Below are positions 43,552 through 55,143 of a DNA stretch of 64,000 bases, piece after piece. A program made the translations under genes and the position numbers. The notes under the pieces are model-generated. The model had not been told where the DNA came from. It worked only from the letters and a program-made list of their open reading frames with translations, and did not search any database. The DNA is from Takakia lepidozioides. Lineage: Eukaryota; Streptophyta; Takakiopsida; Takakiales; Takakiaceae. Numbering within the stretch: the first letter of the stretch is position 1; each line of letters starts with the position of its first letter. Location: the NCBI GenBank assembly GCA_030704615.1, contig CM060731.1, positions 27,714,001-27,778,000 on the forward strand, written 5' to 3'.

Positions 43552-44414
43552 AACTTTTTGATTGATTCCAGCCATGTTTTCCCTTCATACGGGGTTTGCA
43601 CTGATCCATTGTTTCTTAAGGCTTATACAATGGGCCACCCCATTCCATGCAAGAAACCCCAATCCACTTTGCTCTTCTTGTGGTCATATATCTCTCCCAC
43701 CTAACTTACCAAACATCCGTTTGCATCTACTCTGGTAAAGCAGATATTTCTGCATATGCGGCATGTTGCAGCTTTGGATTCCGCTGAGAATCCATCTAGA
43801 ACTTTGTGTTGAAGTGAATCCATGAGTCTTAATAAATTATGTGGGCATCTTCCCCACTCCTGCAAAAACAAAAGAAAAAAAAGAAGAAAAAAACTATCAG
43901 AGGGCTGCTTAGGCGTTTAGGGGTTACAGAAAAAAAGAAAAAGAGAAAGAAAAGAAACAACCCACACAACCTCAGTCGGGCACAACCAAGATGCTTGGAC
44001 GGAATGTAGGCCGCATACCGCGTCTAAACGGATATCGTCCATTTTGAACGAATGTCGTCCGGGGACAGCGTGCCTATCCTGTCGGTGAGTCTTGGAGCTC
44101 TTTCGTTCTTGTTCCCAAGCGCGTGGGGTCTGCTGCAGGGTTGTTTCTTCACCATTTCGTCTGCGGACTGCGTTGCACACCTACTGACATGCGTAAGGAG
44201 CTGCTGGATTCTAAGCTCACAGAGAGGGGGATGCGATAGAGTGCTTTTGAGAAGTTGGTTCAGTTTTCCAGGGTTGGTTCTTCGGCATTTCATGTGGCCA
44301 TTACACTTGCGGGAGGCGAACATCCCCACTCATACACTCAAACAGCTGCGAGATTCCAAGCTTAGAGAGAGGGGGACCCGATAGATTTGGTTTTGGGAAG
44401 GTGGGCCAGTGAAA
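43552..44414 (+). other. Upstream region and 5'UTR of ALIX
   Basis: Rest of the tandem unit, then AT-rich and purine-rich sequence. From about 44037 GC rises and GTCGGTGAGT (about 44080) could be the donor of a 5'UTR intron. No upstream ORF is convincing. Confidence 0.4.
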
Positions 44415-46997
44415 ATGGCTGCATCAACGGTGACAATAAACGTGATGCTTGCCATCCATGCTAAAAGGACTACATCTGTAGATATGTACAAGCCCTTGAG
44501 GCAGTACATAGTGCAACATTATTCAGAGAGGGAGGCACAGGACATGGAGGATGACCTTCAAGCAGTGCAGCAGATGCGAAATGATGTGGAGAAATCTTCA
44601 GATTCGCTCGAGGCACGGAGGGATTTGTTGCAGAGGTACTTTAGGGCTCTTTCGGTGATGGAATCCAGGTTTCCTATCTCGAATGAGAGGGAGCATGTGA
44701 ACACGCTGCATTTTACGTGGTATGATGCCTTTAAGCAGGGGAGAAAAGCCACCCAACAAAACATACATTTTGAGAAGGCCGCAATCGCATTTAATCTTGG
44801 GGCTGTGCAAAGCCAGCTTGCACTCTCTGCGGATCGTTCCCTAGCCAATGGATTGAAACAGGCCTGCAATTCATTTCAGGCGGCAGCGGGAGTCTTTGCT
44901 TTTTTGAGAGACAATATCTCCATGAAGGCAGGGGGAAACAATTCGACGCAGGACATCTCAGTGGAGTGTGCAGGTATGCTGGAAAGACTGATGCTAGCGC
45001 AGGCGCAGGAGTGTTTTTTCGAGAAGGTCCTGAGTGACAACAAGCCCTCGTCGCTGTGTGCGAAGGTCGCAAAGCAGGTGGGTTTATACTACGAGGAAGC
45101 CTACGCAGCTCTTGTCCTTCCCCCTTTAAATCAACACTTTGATCGCACATGGGTTGCACATGTACAGCTAAAGGCTGCCCAGTTCCAGGCGGAAGCTTGC
45201 TATCGTGTTGCTCTTGAACTTCATGAGAAGGAGAATATATCAGAAGAGATCGCCCGACTGAAGGCAGGAAGCTACATGCTTTCAGAGGCTAGAAAGTCAG
45301 GAAAGGGAGTGGTGGGTCCACTCATGGACGCTGTTGCCAAGCTTGAGGGAAACATCAACCGAAATTTAGAACGTGCAAACAAGGAGAATGATAGAGTCTA
45401 TTTAATGAGGGTCCCCCCATTTGAATCATTGCCGCCTTTGCCAACAGCATCACTGGTTAAATCCATGCCTGTAGCAGAAGTGCTCGATGCAAGCAAGGAG
45501 AGGATGTTTGCAGGACTCGTGCCTGATAGCAGTGCCAAGGCTCTGTCCAAGTACACTGAGATGGTGGATGATATCATCAGGTTGCAAGCAGAAAAGTTGC
45601 AACAGGAAAGTGAGATTACTAGAGTTCGACTGCGAGAAATGGACCTGCCAGACTCCCTGCATGCTCTCGAAGGGAGTGCCATCCTCCCTGACCACTTGCG
45701 AGATGATGTGGAAGCTGTGCAAGTGGATGGAGGACCAGCAGGGCTAGAAACAGAAATGAGACAACTGAAGGATTTACGCCGGGTCAATGAAGAATTATTG
45801 GTGCAAACTGAGGAGCTCTTAGAGAAGGAGGCAAGAGAGGACGCACAGATTCGCGCACAGTTTGGGACACGATGGACAAGGCCACAGTCAAGCACTTTAA
45901 CAAAAACTTTGCATGATCGGGCAAATGGGTTTGCAGCAAATTTGAAACAGGCAGGAGACAGTGATGCCCGGATTGATCGCACTATCCGGGACAATATGGG
46001 CCTGATGGCAATTCTTGATGCCAAGCCTATAGAGAAAGCGCTCCCTACTTTGGGCAGACCGATGCTGTCTTTGAATGGAGATGAGGACATGATCGTAGGT
46101 ACTTTGCGCCAGAAACTGGGAGAGCTAGAGGCACTTGGATCACAGCGGGCTGGTCTGGAGGACATGCTCAAAGACATGAAGCGCAGGGATAACATCTTGT
46201 CAAAATTGATGACAACGTCAGGGTCATATGAAGATTTGTTCAAGAAGGAGCTTGCCAAGTATGATCTGGTATCTGCAGAGGTGGCTCGGAATGTGGAAGC
46301 CCAGGAGAAGTTGCTGCAGCAGATTAAGGCCCAAAATGATGTCTTTTCCACCACTTTCAACCTCGATGATTTTAGAGCCTCACGGGAGAAGGCTTTCAAG
46401 CAAGTTGGTGCAGCAGTTGCTAAGTATAGGGAGATTCGGGACAACATCAATGAGGGCCTGAAATTCTATGTCACTCTTCAAGATGCCATCACCAATCTGA
46501 AGCAGCAATGCAGTGACTATGTCATGACCCGCAACATCCAGTGTCGTGAGATGATGGAAGATCTGCAGCGGCAGATTGCAGGACTAAAATTTACCGAAAC
46601 ACATTCCCAGGCCACTCATGAACCCTCCCGTCCTTCATACTACCCATCCTCCAATCCTGGGTCAACCACTAGTTCAGCAGCTCCCCCACAGCCTGGGGGC
46701 TATGGTGTCTACCAGGCACAACATTCACAGCCGCAGACGCCACAGCAAACACCCTTGCCACCACCCCCTTACTACTCTGGTCAAAATGCCCCTGCTGTGC
46801 CTCCACCTCCCTACTACTCGCACCCTCAATCCCAGAACCCTAACTTTAGTCAACCTCCATATCCAGGGTGGCAAGGTTCATACTACAATGCGCCACCAGT
46901 GCCCAATCAGCCGGGCGCACCAAGTCAGGCTCCATACTACACACCACCTCCAGGAGGCTACTACAATGCACCATCAGGGGGCTACTACAAGCAGTAA
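44415..46997 (+). CDS. ALIX: ALIX / BRO1-domain ESCRT-associated protein
   Basis: Intronless 860-aa protein. Start ATG 44415 (MAASTVTINVMLAIHAKRT) is the first ATG of the frame and fits plant ALIX, about 846 aa in Arabidopsis. Residues about 5-390 are a BRO1 domain (PLRQYIVQHYSEREAQDMED, HFTWYDAFKQ, HFEKAAIAFNLGAVQSQLA, YYEEAYAAL). About 400-690 is the helical V domain (KALSKYTEMVDDIIRL, SYEDLFKKELAKYD). The last 150 residues are Pro/Tyr/Gln-rich (PPPPYYS, PPPYYSHPQ, PPPGGYYNAP), the partner-binding tail. The family acts in the cytosol and on endosomes, linking ESCRT-III and ubiquitinated cargo for sorting into multivesicular bodies and the vacuole. No transmembrane segment. Absence of introns may be ancestral or reflect retroposition. 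Confidence 0.95.
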   Translation: MAASTVTINVMLAIHAKRTTSVDMYKPLRQYIVQHYSEREAQDMEDDLQAVQQMRNDVEKSSDSLEARRDLLQRYFRALSVMESRFPISNEREHVNTLHFTWYDAFKQGRKATQQNIHFEKAAIAFNLGAVQSQLALSADRSLANGLKQACNSFQAAAGVFAFLRDNISMKAGGNNSTQDISVECAGMLERLMLAQAQECFFEKVLSDNKPSSLCAKVAKQVGLYYEEAYAALVLPPLNQHFDRTWVAHVQLKAAQFQAEACYRVALELHEKENISEEIARLKAGSYMLSEARKSGKGVVGPLMDAVAKLEGNINRNLERANKENDRVYLMRVPPFESLPPLPTASLVKSMPVAEVLDASKERMFAGLVPDSSAKALSKYTEMVDDIIRLQAEKLQQESEITRVRLREMDLPDSLHALEGSAILPDHLRDDVEAVQVDGGPAGLETEMRQLKDLRRVNEELLVQTEELLEKEAREDAQIRAQFGTRWTRPQSSTLTKTLHDRANGFAANLKQAGDSDARIDRTIRDNMGLMAILDAKPIEKALPTLGRPMLSLNGDEDMIVGTLRQKLGELEALGSQRAGLEDMLKDMKRRDNILSKLMTTSGSYEDLFKKELAKYDLVSAEVARNVEAQEKLLQQIKAQNDVFSTTFNLDDFRASREKAFKQVGAAVAKYREIRDNINEGLKFYVTLQDAITNLKQQCSDYVMTRNIQCREMMEDLQRQIAGLKFTETHSQATHEPSRPSYYPSSNPGSTTSSAAPPQPGGYGVYQAQHSQPQTPQQTPLPPPPYYSGQNAPAVPPPPYYSHPQSQNPNFSQPPYPGWQGSYYNAPPVPNQPGAPSQAPYYTPPPGGYYNAPSGGYYKQ

Positions 46998-49900
46998 TGG
47001 GAAATTACTTCGCAATGAAGGTCTGTGAAGTGGGCTCCTGCAGGTGGTCATTTGTTATCAGTGTGAGGCTAATTTGTGACAAGGTGGTTTTATGACCCTG
47101 AGACCATAGTACTTTAGGTTTAAATGCCAGTATGAACAGAGTTAGCTTGACTTTGTGTAAAGCTCTTAGGAACAAGTGTCGATTGCAAATGTAGTGCCAA
47201 CCATCTTGACGTTAATATCACATCAAGGGTAACATTAAAAATGGGTTTTATGGGTTGAGGAGAGGCAGTTGAGTGCAGAATGTGCAATTGGTCAGCTCTG
47301 TGAGCTTTCTGTGTAAATTCTAAGCGACCATGTGCACATATGTCGTTTTGCTTATTCAATACTTGGGTTAATGTACTGCAATGTATTGGTTGCAGAGCCA
47401 GTGGCCCCAATAAGAGTCAGGAGCACAAATTTTAACCTCAGATGTTCTTGGGCTCTTTTCTGTTATGTGTCACTACACATTTGTGGCAGGTATTTGAGAG
47501 ACCCTTGCTGTCTGACCCAATATCTCAAATCTGGTTTGCCCTAGGTGGCTTTTTGGGTTTAGTTCTTAACCCCTCTCACGCTCTCTCACACCAGCTGAAG
47601 TTCAAGCATTACCCCAGTCAAATACTCCATCGCTCTCTGGGGCACCTCTCAGCAAAATGGCTTAACTTCATTTAAGTACTGGGAGACTGCTATTGCAGGG
47701 CGCAATTGGATTCTTCTGCCACCAATGACCCTCAAGTCAACGGATTTGAAGTAAAACAAGCGCGCAGTCGATGCACTTCCTGATATACCCAGATTGAAGT
47801 CGCAACATGTTATTCATCAAGATCTGTCGATTGGGCTTTGGAGCTTCTCACCCAAGCCTTTATCGGCACCCAGTCGGAGAGCCCAGCCCTGTGATCTGTT
47901 ATTTTTAGTTGATCTTGTGCATTCATAAACCTGGTTCTGCTCACACATCGCGAGTACATTTCATCCTCTCTCTCCCTGTTGGGCCCTCGTGGTCTGTGGA
48001 CTTCTCTTTCCTTTCTTCCTCTTCTTTCTTCTTTCTATGTCTCTCACCTCAAACCGCACAACACTGACGAGATAGAATGACGGAATGTTCAGTGAAATGA
48101 GAGAGTAACACCCAGGGCTGGGCAAGATTCCGGGGGGCATCGCAGATTAAACCTTACGAGCTACACGGACAAAGTGAGATCGTTCATATGAATAGTCGCC
48201 ATGATACCTTGCAACAGCAAAACTGAACTAAACTGTCTCTCCCAGAGGTCCAGAATATTTCACAGCGAGCGCAGCAGAAACGTAAAATCAGTCCGTACAT
48301 GCAATTTTGGCATTTTTTGCATTTGACAGAGAGGGTGAGGAGATAGAGATAAAGCTGTGGCGTGCGAGAGAAGGGTTTAGATTGCCGTCAGCTGGCAGAC
48401 CTTTCTGACAATGTAGGAAACGAAGAGGTGGATGCAGCTTTGGACATGGAGTTGGCGGCGTTCTTTCTCCCGCATCCGCTTGCCTCCCACAGTCATCTAA
48501 GTTCAGATCAAAGCAGTACGGTCTGTGATCGGTATGACGGTGCGCCGAAGCGACCCTCCTGCAGATGGATGAATTTATTGTATGGTCCTATAAATCCTGC
48601 AGGGTGTTACGTTTCACATAGGCCGCGTGAGTCACTGAACTGCTTATTGAGAGCAAGAAGATGGAACGGACTTCCATAATGTGTTTCACATGCTGGTAAT
48701 GCAAGCAACTTCATTGCACCCAGATGACTTACAGGAGTCCTGTATAAAACTTCATGAAGGAGCGTTTTCATTTCCTTATGAAAAATCTCCTGTTCTTACT
48801 TGATCTGTTGCAAGGCTGGGGGTGCTTTCTAGTATATCAGTCATTGAAAAGCACTTGTCTACGTCCTGGTGTTATGATGGATCAAATTTGGAATTGCCAT
48901 ACTAGGCCCCTTTTGAAGAAACCTTCCAGGCCTACCCTGAAGCCCGTCACAATCTGGGAGAACTGGAGAAAGCCATTGGCAGAAAATGTAATTCTAAGCA
49001 GGGACTCTGGTCTTCATTGTAGCCTATTAATTTCTGGGAGGTGATAAGTGATAACGTTCTCAGCTCATTCAGATCAGTGCTTGGTACAGTACCATTGATT
49101 CAAAAGCTTTAGTTGAAGTTGAGCTGTTCTTCACACTGACCCAGCTTGAAGTGAAATATCTGAAACAACTACTGGAAACATCAGTACAGTGGTACTGCAC
49201 ATTTCAATCCTTGAATGTAGCTTTGTCCTGCCAACTCTCCATGAAAAGGGGGAGAAACAAGCTGTGTCGGGTGATTGATTGTTCGACCATCCCTACCTCA
49301 TTAAGGTGTCCTATATGCCATACAGGCTGGTCTACCTCCTTTCATTCATCCTTCCTAGCTGGAAGCTTCAACACATTAGATAGCTGTGACGATGGCACAT
49401 AGAGCATTCTCCTGGTATCAAAGGTGGGGCTGGGTTCAACGTCCTGCAGGCCGATAAAATCGCAAAATTGCAGAGGAGATTAGGAGTTTTCTCATATGAG
49501 AGCCATCGCTTCTGACTTTTCCTAAAAGGGTATGAATATCTTCAGTGTGCTCTCAATGCATGGTGGGATTCTGGCAGACCTGATAACCAGTACAACTCTG
49601 CTACCTTGCACTCTCTTATTCCAAAAGTCACAGCTAATGGCTGGAGGCTTCTTTATGAGGATTTCGGGTTCTGACCATGCGGATCTAGTTACAAATATCT
49701 TGATGTTTGAAATTGAAAAGAATGCAAACTTGATAAGAGTAGGGAGAAAAGCTAAGGCAGATGAAAGGTTTTCAAGAAGCAGTGGTTTGATATTTTTTTG
49801 TGCTTGAGCTCCAAGTGGACTTCAATGCAGATGATGTTTGTCCAGCAGGAAGAGCGAAATTCTGACTGGATAAAAGATCGGGGCTTGGGAAGAAAGTGGA

Positions 49901-50850
49901 GAATGATGGGGTCAGAGGGAGAGGAGTGCAAGTGGAAATAGGCTTCAATAGTCGGAGGTTGGCTTTCGACCTCGTGCATGTGATGATGAATATCTTTGGA
50001 ACATGGAGACTGGTTGATGCTCATGATAACGCACTGCCCAGAGTTGAACCACTAAGTTATGGTGGAGCGAGCGCGGGGGTTAATTTGTTCTCTTTCTTTG
50101 TGTGACCTGAATGCACCCGGCCAGTGGAATGACACTGGCATGTCTAGATAGAGGGTTACAGTAGAGTGCTGGTAAAATACTAATTTCAAGTAATACAACC
50201 CTAACGCATTTCGAAAATCAGAGAGTTCATCAGGTGGCCACCTAGAATGCTTAGTCAAACTCACTGGAATTTGGAGAGGGGCGTTTCGTATTAAATCAAC
50301 CATTGTGTACCATATATTTGTGTGAGCAGAAATGGCCAACCTACAGAGGAAGGCAGAAGGGAAAATCGTTTAAAGTGTGTTACAGTATTTATCACACTAT
50401 TTTTATTCCATATGGTCCTAGCGTTGTAAGTTGACCACAAACTTGGAACACAGTTTTCATCAAATTCTAACCTGGCTGAAGAACTTTGTTGCTTCAATTT
50501 ATTTGTAAAATCCTTAAACATTTAGTCGCTGAACCCAAACCCATGGCAGAGGCCTTGCTGGGCTTGTCTATACATGAATGAACTGGAATTTCTTTGTGAG
50601 CAACCATCATTTTGGCTACCAGAAATCACAGTTGCAGCTCGGATAATTGGGCCAGCTGCTGTCAAGGTTACGGCCACACGCAAATTAAACCTTACATTGA
50701 TTGAGAAAATTGCTGAAGACAATTAGCAGGGTCGTGCTGTTTGCAGAGAATTTAGTCAAATGGGTTTTAGCCATTAGAATTTAGGGGATAGTGTCCTCCA
50801 TCATGCAGACAGCAGAGGTATAAAACTGCACCAGTCCATCTTCAAGCCTT
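46998..50850. other. ALIX 3'UTR and gene-poor spacer
   Basis: Directly after the stop is ALIX 3'UTR. A stretch at 48.7-50.1 kb reads as discontinuous coding-like sequence (short frames with many stops on the plus strand) and may be a worn pseudogene. I recognise no family with confidence. Confidence 0.4.
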
Positions 50851-50859
50851 CCTGTTGCA

Positions 50860-51440
50860 CCATGGACTTCTTTGACCTTCTCCGGCGCTGCCAGGCAGGC
50901 ACACCCATGCTGAGCATCTCCAGCCATCATGGCATCCCATGCGACCACATTTCGTGCTGATTGCCAATCCTCGGGCTGTGTCCTTCATTAGGGCAGTCCA
51001 GGCTGTTATTCAGCAATGTCAAGGTGGACCTCTTTGCATTTCTTCAGGGCTGCCAGGCTGACACACGCATTGAAGACACAAACAAAATTGTCCTAGTTGG
51101 GCGTCACTACTTTCCATATCATTTCCCCACAGATCTCCAAGGCCTCCCTAACCCATGCTTTCTATATCAAACCCTCCCCAACGCTCGCGTAGTTGGTACT
51201 GTGTAGACCGAGATTTGGTTGAATCCATCCTGGATCATGTGAGCATGCACCCAGTTTCCTCTGCTAGGCCTCTTATCTGGATGCACCCTTCAAGAGACTT
51301 CTGCAAGTACTGCAGTCTGCCGAAATGCCTTCTTTGTTCTTATGCAGCATCCTCAAATCCCTTTCTTGCCTATGGCTTCAAACTAATAGCAAGAAGAGAT
51401 CTTCATGCCTACAATCCCTTGTAAAATCTGTCACCAACAC
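50860..51440 (-). pseudogene. Relic of a PPR gene
   Basis: On the minus strand the sequence parallels the neighbouring PPR gene. Plus-strand blocks such as CTTCAGGGCTGCCAGGCTG and ATCTCCAAGGCCTCCCTA match its repeat-encoding DNA. The 51240-51310 part resembles the segment encoding its first repeats. Many frameshifts and stops; no open frame. It looks like a decayed tandem duplicate lying 3' of the active gene. Confidence 0.65.
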
Positions 51441-51583
51441 CTTCGTACTCTCCATGGCACACTGTCGCTGTTTGAATCACAACTGAATTGTGTCATCATC
51501 ACAATGTGTGGCTGACAGAGTGCATTACAAATGGTCGTATGCAGCGACACAAATAGTTTTGGTTCATTTTAACCTTTACCGAT

Positions 51584-54415
51584 TCACCAGTACTCCCCAC
51601 AAGAACAAAGCCCATCTTGGAAGTGGTGAAAGCGATTGGCATCTCGTACAACAATTGCTCGCCCAGCAAGCTTTGAGATGAACTTGGTGGCTGTGTGACA
51701 GTCGCCACACACCCGAAGGTTCTTGATGAGACGGAGAGGCGTCCCAGGGGATGTGCTAATCAGCCCAAAAGCAATGGCCAGCTTCTCACTGTGATGACAA
51801 AGAAAAACTTCCTTATGCTCCTCCTCCACATCTTGCAATACACAGCGCGTGTCAGGCATGTACCCTGCCTCCTTCATCTGCCCAGACAATCTTCTCAGCT
51901 CAGCATGGATTTCCTTAATTTTTGGATGCAATTTATCATCAACCATGAATGTATGCACCATGTTGCGAACCTCGATGCAGGAGCGACCTGGCTCCTTTCT
52001 TACACCTCTGACCTTCATCATTTGTCTCACCTTTGCAGTATCGTCCCACATGCCAGCTGTAGCATAGATGTTTGATAACAGCACATAAGTTGCAGCATCC
52101 TGTGGATCCCACTTGAGAATAGATTTTGCTGCATGTTCTGCCACATCCACATTGCGATGAATTCTGCAGGCACCAAGCAAGGCCCTCCACAAGACAGCAT
52201 GTGGTTTGATTGGCATTTCATTAATAAAGGCCTCTGCCTCATCCAAACACCCTGCACGGCCAAGAAGGTCCACCATGCAGCCAAAATGCTCCCATGTAGG
52301 AGTAAGGCCGTGATGGCGACTCAGGGAAGCCCAGTAGTGTCTGCCTTCATCCACTAGGCCAACATGGCTACATGCAGAGAGAACACAAACAAAAGTGATG
52401 CCAGTGGGCTTCAACCCTTCATCTTGCATTTTTTCGAATAAATCCAGGGCCTCCTTACCCTGACCATGCTGGGCATAACCTGCAATCATAGTGTTCCATG
52501 AGACCACATCTCGTTGAGCCATATTGTCAAACACTTGATTTGCATCCTTTATGCTCCCGCATTTTGCATACATGTCAACCAAGGCAGTGTCCAAAATGAT
52601 ATTTGGCAGAATCTCAGCTTTCATGATGTCAGCATGGAACCTTCTGCCCTTGTCCAGGGCGGCCATGCTAGCACATGCATTGAGAAGGCTAACAAATGTG
52701 ACCTGATCAGGTGTCACCCCTTCCTGTCTCATTTGCTCCCAAATCTCCAAAGCATCCATACCATATCCATGCTGGGCATATCCTGCGATCATTGTGTTCC
52801 ATGAGACCACATCTTGTTGAGCCATATTATCAAATACTCGACGAGCATCATTGATGTCATCGCATTTGGCATACATGTCGACCAGGGCAGTGTCCAGGAT
52901 GATATTTGGTTCAATTCTCGCTCTCAGGATGTCACTATGGACCTCTTTGCCCTTCTCCAGGGCTGCCAGGCTGGTACATGCCTTGACAATGCACACAAAT
53001 GTGACCTGGTGGGGTCTCACCCCCTCCTGTACCATTTTCTCATAGGTCTCTAAAGCCTCCCTAGCATATCCATGCTGGGCATATCCTACGATCATAGTAC
53101 TCCACGAGACTTCATCTCGTTGAGCCATAGTTTCAAAGACTTGACATGCATCTTGTATGCTGCCACATTTGACGTACATATTGACCAGGGCAGTGCCCAG
53201 AAGGGTATCTGGCACAAGTTCAGCCTTCATGATGTCACCATGGACCTCTTTGCCCTTCTCCAGGGCTGTCAGGCTGGCGCAAGCATTGAGAACACAAGTG
53301 AAAGTTACCTGGTCAGGTGTCAGCCCTTCCTGTATCATTCGGGCATATGTATCCAAAGCCTCCCTACCCCTACTATGGTGGGCATATCCAGCGATCATTG
53401 CACTCCACGAGAACAGATCTTTTTGAACCATATTGTCAAACACATGTATTGCATCCCCCATGCTCCCGCATTTGGCATACATGTCAACCAGGGCAGTGTC
53501 CAGGATGACATCTGGCACAAGTCCACCTTTCATGATGTCTGCATGGACCTCTCTGCCCTTCTCCAGGTCTGCCAGCCTGGTGCATGCCTTGAGAATGCAA
53601 AGGAATGTGACTTGGTTCGCCATCACCCCTTCCCGTAACATTCGCTCATAGGTCTCCAAAGCCTCCCTGCCATATCCATGCTGGGCATATCCAGCGATCA
53701 TTGCACTCCATGAGAACAGATCTTGTTGAGCCATATTTTCAAACACCTGGGTTGCAGCCTTCATGCTCCCACATTTGGCATACATGGTGACAAGGGCAGT
53801 GTCCAGAATGATATCTGGCACAATTCCTGCTTCAATTATGTTAGCATGGACCTCCTTGCCCTTCTCCAGGACGACCAGGCTGGTACACACCTTGAGAACA
53901 CAAACAAACGTAACATGATTGGGCGTCACCCCTTTTTGTAACATTTGGTCATAGATCCCCAAGGCCTCCCTATTACACCCATGCTTGGTGTATCCTGCCA
54001 TCATTATATTCCATGTATACGTATCTCGTTCAGGCATTTGGTCAAACACTAGACGTGCATCCACAATGCTCCCGCATTTTACATGCATTCTAATGAGGGT
54101 ATTGTGTAGAAAGGTGTTTGGCTTGAATCCACTTTGGATAATGTGCGCATGCACCTGCTTCCCTTCTGCTGGGCATTTCATTTTGATGCACTCCTGCAGG
54201 AGACAGACATAAGCATTGGAGTCTGGAAAGATGTCTCCTCTGTTCAAAATGTGTATTGCCTCTTTCAGTTGTCCTGCCTTGCATAGTGTCCTCACATCCC
54301 CACAAGTGTCAGAAGGGTTCTTGTGGACTCCTCTTCGTCCTATTTCAAGATCACTTGTCATCATGGAGGTGGTTGATTTAACTAAGTGCTTGAAATGCGG
54401 TTCTCTAGGATGAAT
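51584..54415 (-). CDS. PLS-class PPR protein with DYW-type deaminase domain (main exon)
   Basis: RNA-binding organellar editing factor family. The exon has about six PLS repeat triplets (recurring TYTWNIMMAGYTKHG, FSWSAMIAGYAQHG, VSWNTMIAGYAQHG blocks), an E/E+ region (HVGLVDEGRHYWASL, GRAGCLDEAEAFINEMP) and a C-terminal DYW deaminase. The deaminase has the zinc/catalytic HSE in HHSEKLAIAFGLI, CGDCH, and the terminal tetrapeptide GEYW in place of DYW. Such proteins bind one base per repeat and deaminate a C in mitochondrial or plastid RNA. The frame stays open up to 54550, but the first true ATG is 54364 and lies without a transit peptide, so I favour splicing from upstream exons into an acceptor at 54415 (or 54381). 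Neighbouring repeats are very alike at DNA level. Confidence 0.92.
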   Translation of the reverse strand: MHPREPHFKHLVKSTTSMMTSDLEIGRRGVHKNPSDTCGDVRTLCKAGQLKEAIHILNRGDIFPDSNAYVCLLQECIKMKCPAEGKQVHAHIIQSGFKPNTFLHNTLIRMHVKCGSIVDARLVFDQMPERDTYTWNIMMAGYTKHGCNREALGIYDQMLQKGVTPNHVTFVCVLKVCTSLVVLEKGKEVHANIIEAGIVPDIILDTALVTMYAKCGSMKAATQVFENMAQQDLFSWSAMIAGYAQHGYGREALETYERMLREGVMANQVTFLCILKACTRLADLEKGREVHADIMKGGLVPDVILDTALVDMYAKCGSMGDAIHVFDNMVQKDLFSWSAMIAGYAHHSRGREALDTYARMIQEGLTPDQVTFTCVLNACASLTALEKGKEVHGDIMKAELVPDTLLGTALVNMYVKCGSIQDACQVFETMAQRDEVSWSTMIVGYAQHGYAREALETYEKMVQEGVRPHQVTFVCIVKACTSLAALEKGKEVHSDILRARIEPNIILDTALVDMYAKCDDINDARRVFDNMAQQDVVSWNTMIAGYAQHGYGMDALEIWEQMRQEGVTPDQVTFVSLLNACASMAALDKGRRFHADIMKAEILPNIILDTALVDMYAKCGSIKDANQVFDNMAQRDVVSWNTMIAGYAQHGQGKEALDLFEKMQDEGLKPTGITFVCVLSACSHVGLVDEGRHYWASLSRHHGLTPTWEHFGCMVDLLGRAGCLDEAEAFINEMPIKPHAVLWRALLGACRIHRNVDVAEHAAKSILKWDPQDAATYVLLSNIYATAGMWDDTAKVRQMMKVRGVRKEPGRSCIEVRNMVHTFMVDDKLHPKIKEIHAELRRLSGQMKEAGYMPDTRCVLQDVEEEHKEVFLCHHSEKLAIAFGLISTSPGTPLRLIKNLRVCGDCHTATKFISKLAGRAIVVRDANRFHHFQDGLCSCGEYW

Positions 54416-55025
54416 CTGCACCCAAAGTACATTGCTACCTTCTTCAGCCACCCCTGCCTCCACAACAAAAATGGTAAATCCTCTCTCTTGCCAAAAGTAG
54501 CTGACAATGACCACCCATATCAAAATATCAAACACTGCCAAACCTACCAAATAATAGCTCCTGTGCTAAACCAATGCGTGTGAGGGAGAGAGGTAGAATG
54601 AAAATTATGAGAAGGTTTTCAATGCACAAACTGTTGTCTGCTTTTGCTAACAACATAACAGGCATTCACCTTTCTGCCTCGATACCATTGACTGGGGTTT
54701 GAAACATGGTCCTTCCCAAGAAGGTCATCTCTATTTTTGCTTTCTGGACATTTGCCTGCAACTCCACTAGCAGTAATATGTCAAAACACCCAGACCTACA
54801 AGATAGATCCAGCCGACAAGCTACTGTGCAAAGCTGATGAAATAAAAGATGTGCATGATATTAACGCAAACCCCACGTGGAAAGGAGGGGGCATGGGAAA
54901 AGGGGCAAACTCACTTACCTGATCCAATATGATGAGGAATGAATCAAGCCTGAATATGTCGAAGAGGAAGGAAGAGGAAGGTAGATACTCTCACCAAGTC
55001 CTGAATGTAGTTTCTTGACACTTAC

Positions 55026-55143
55026 CGCTCCCTGAATCCAGCTTTTCTGAATTGCCCTCCACCCACGTGGGTTTCTTGTAGCTATCAATCCTTAGTGCCT
55101 CGTTGGTACTCTTGTGCTTGGAATCTGGTCCTCTAGGATGGAT
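55026..55143 (-). CDS. Candidate PDF-motif exon upstream of the PPR exon
   Basis: 118-nt segment with acceptor GGGTGCAG at 55144 and donor G|GTAAGT after 55026. It encodes IHPRGPDSKHKSTNEALRID and SYKKPTWVEG, a match to the PDF motif of plant organellar single-strand-binding (OSB) proteins. Its start and acceptor are near-duplicates of 54415 onward. Including it requires the downstream acceptor at 54381 to keep frame, which works (phase 1 into TT). Confidence 0.6.

Larger units (their letters stand above)
41758..43580. repeat. Tandem duplication of about 137 bp, second unit split by a hAT element
   Basis: The unit containing ACTTTGCCATCCTTTTTATT and AAGTCGAGAAGGTC starts near 41758 and again near 41895. 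The second unit is interrupted at GTCGTGAC by the hAT element and resumes after 43543 (CAACTTTTTGATTG, CCAGCCATG). Confidence 0.85.

Noticed and set aside
45398-46450. 350-codon minus-strand ORF opposite ALIX
   Set aside because: Ser-rich antisense read-out of the ALIX coding strand; no domain.
48700-50110. A multi-exon gene downstream of ALIX
   Set aside because: Coding-like stretches are broken by many stops, splice sites do not connect them and no domain is recognisable.
52814-53638. Plus-strand ORFs opposite the PPR gene
   Set aside because: Shadows of the PPR repeats on the other strand, repeating with the same period.
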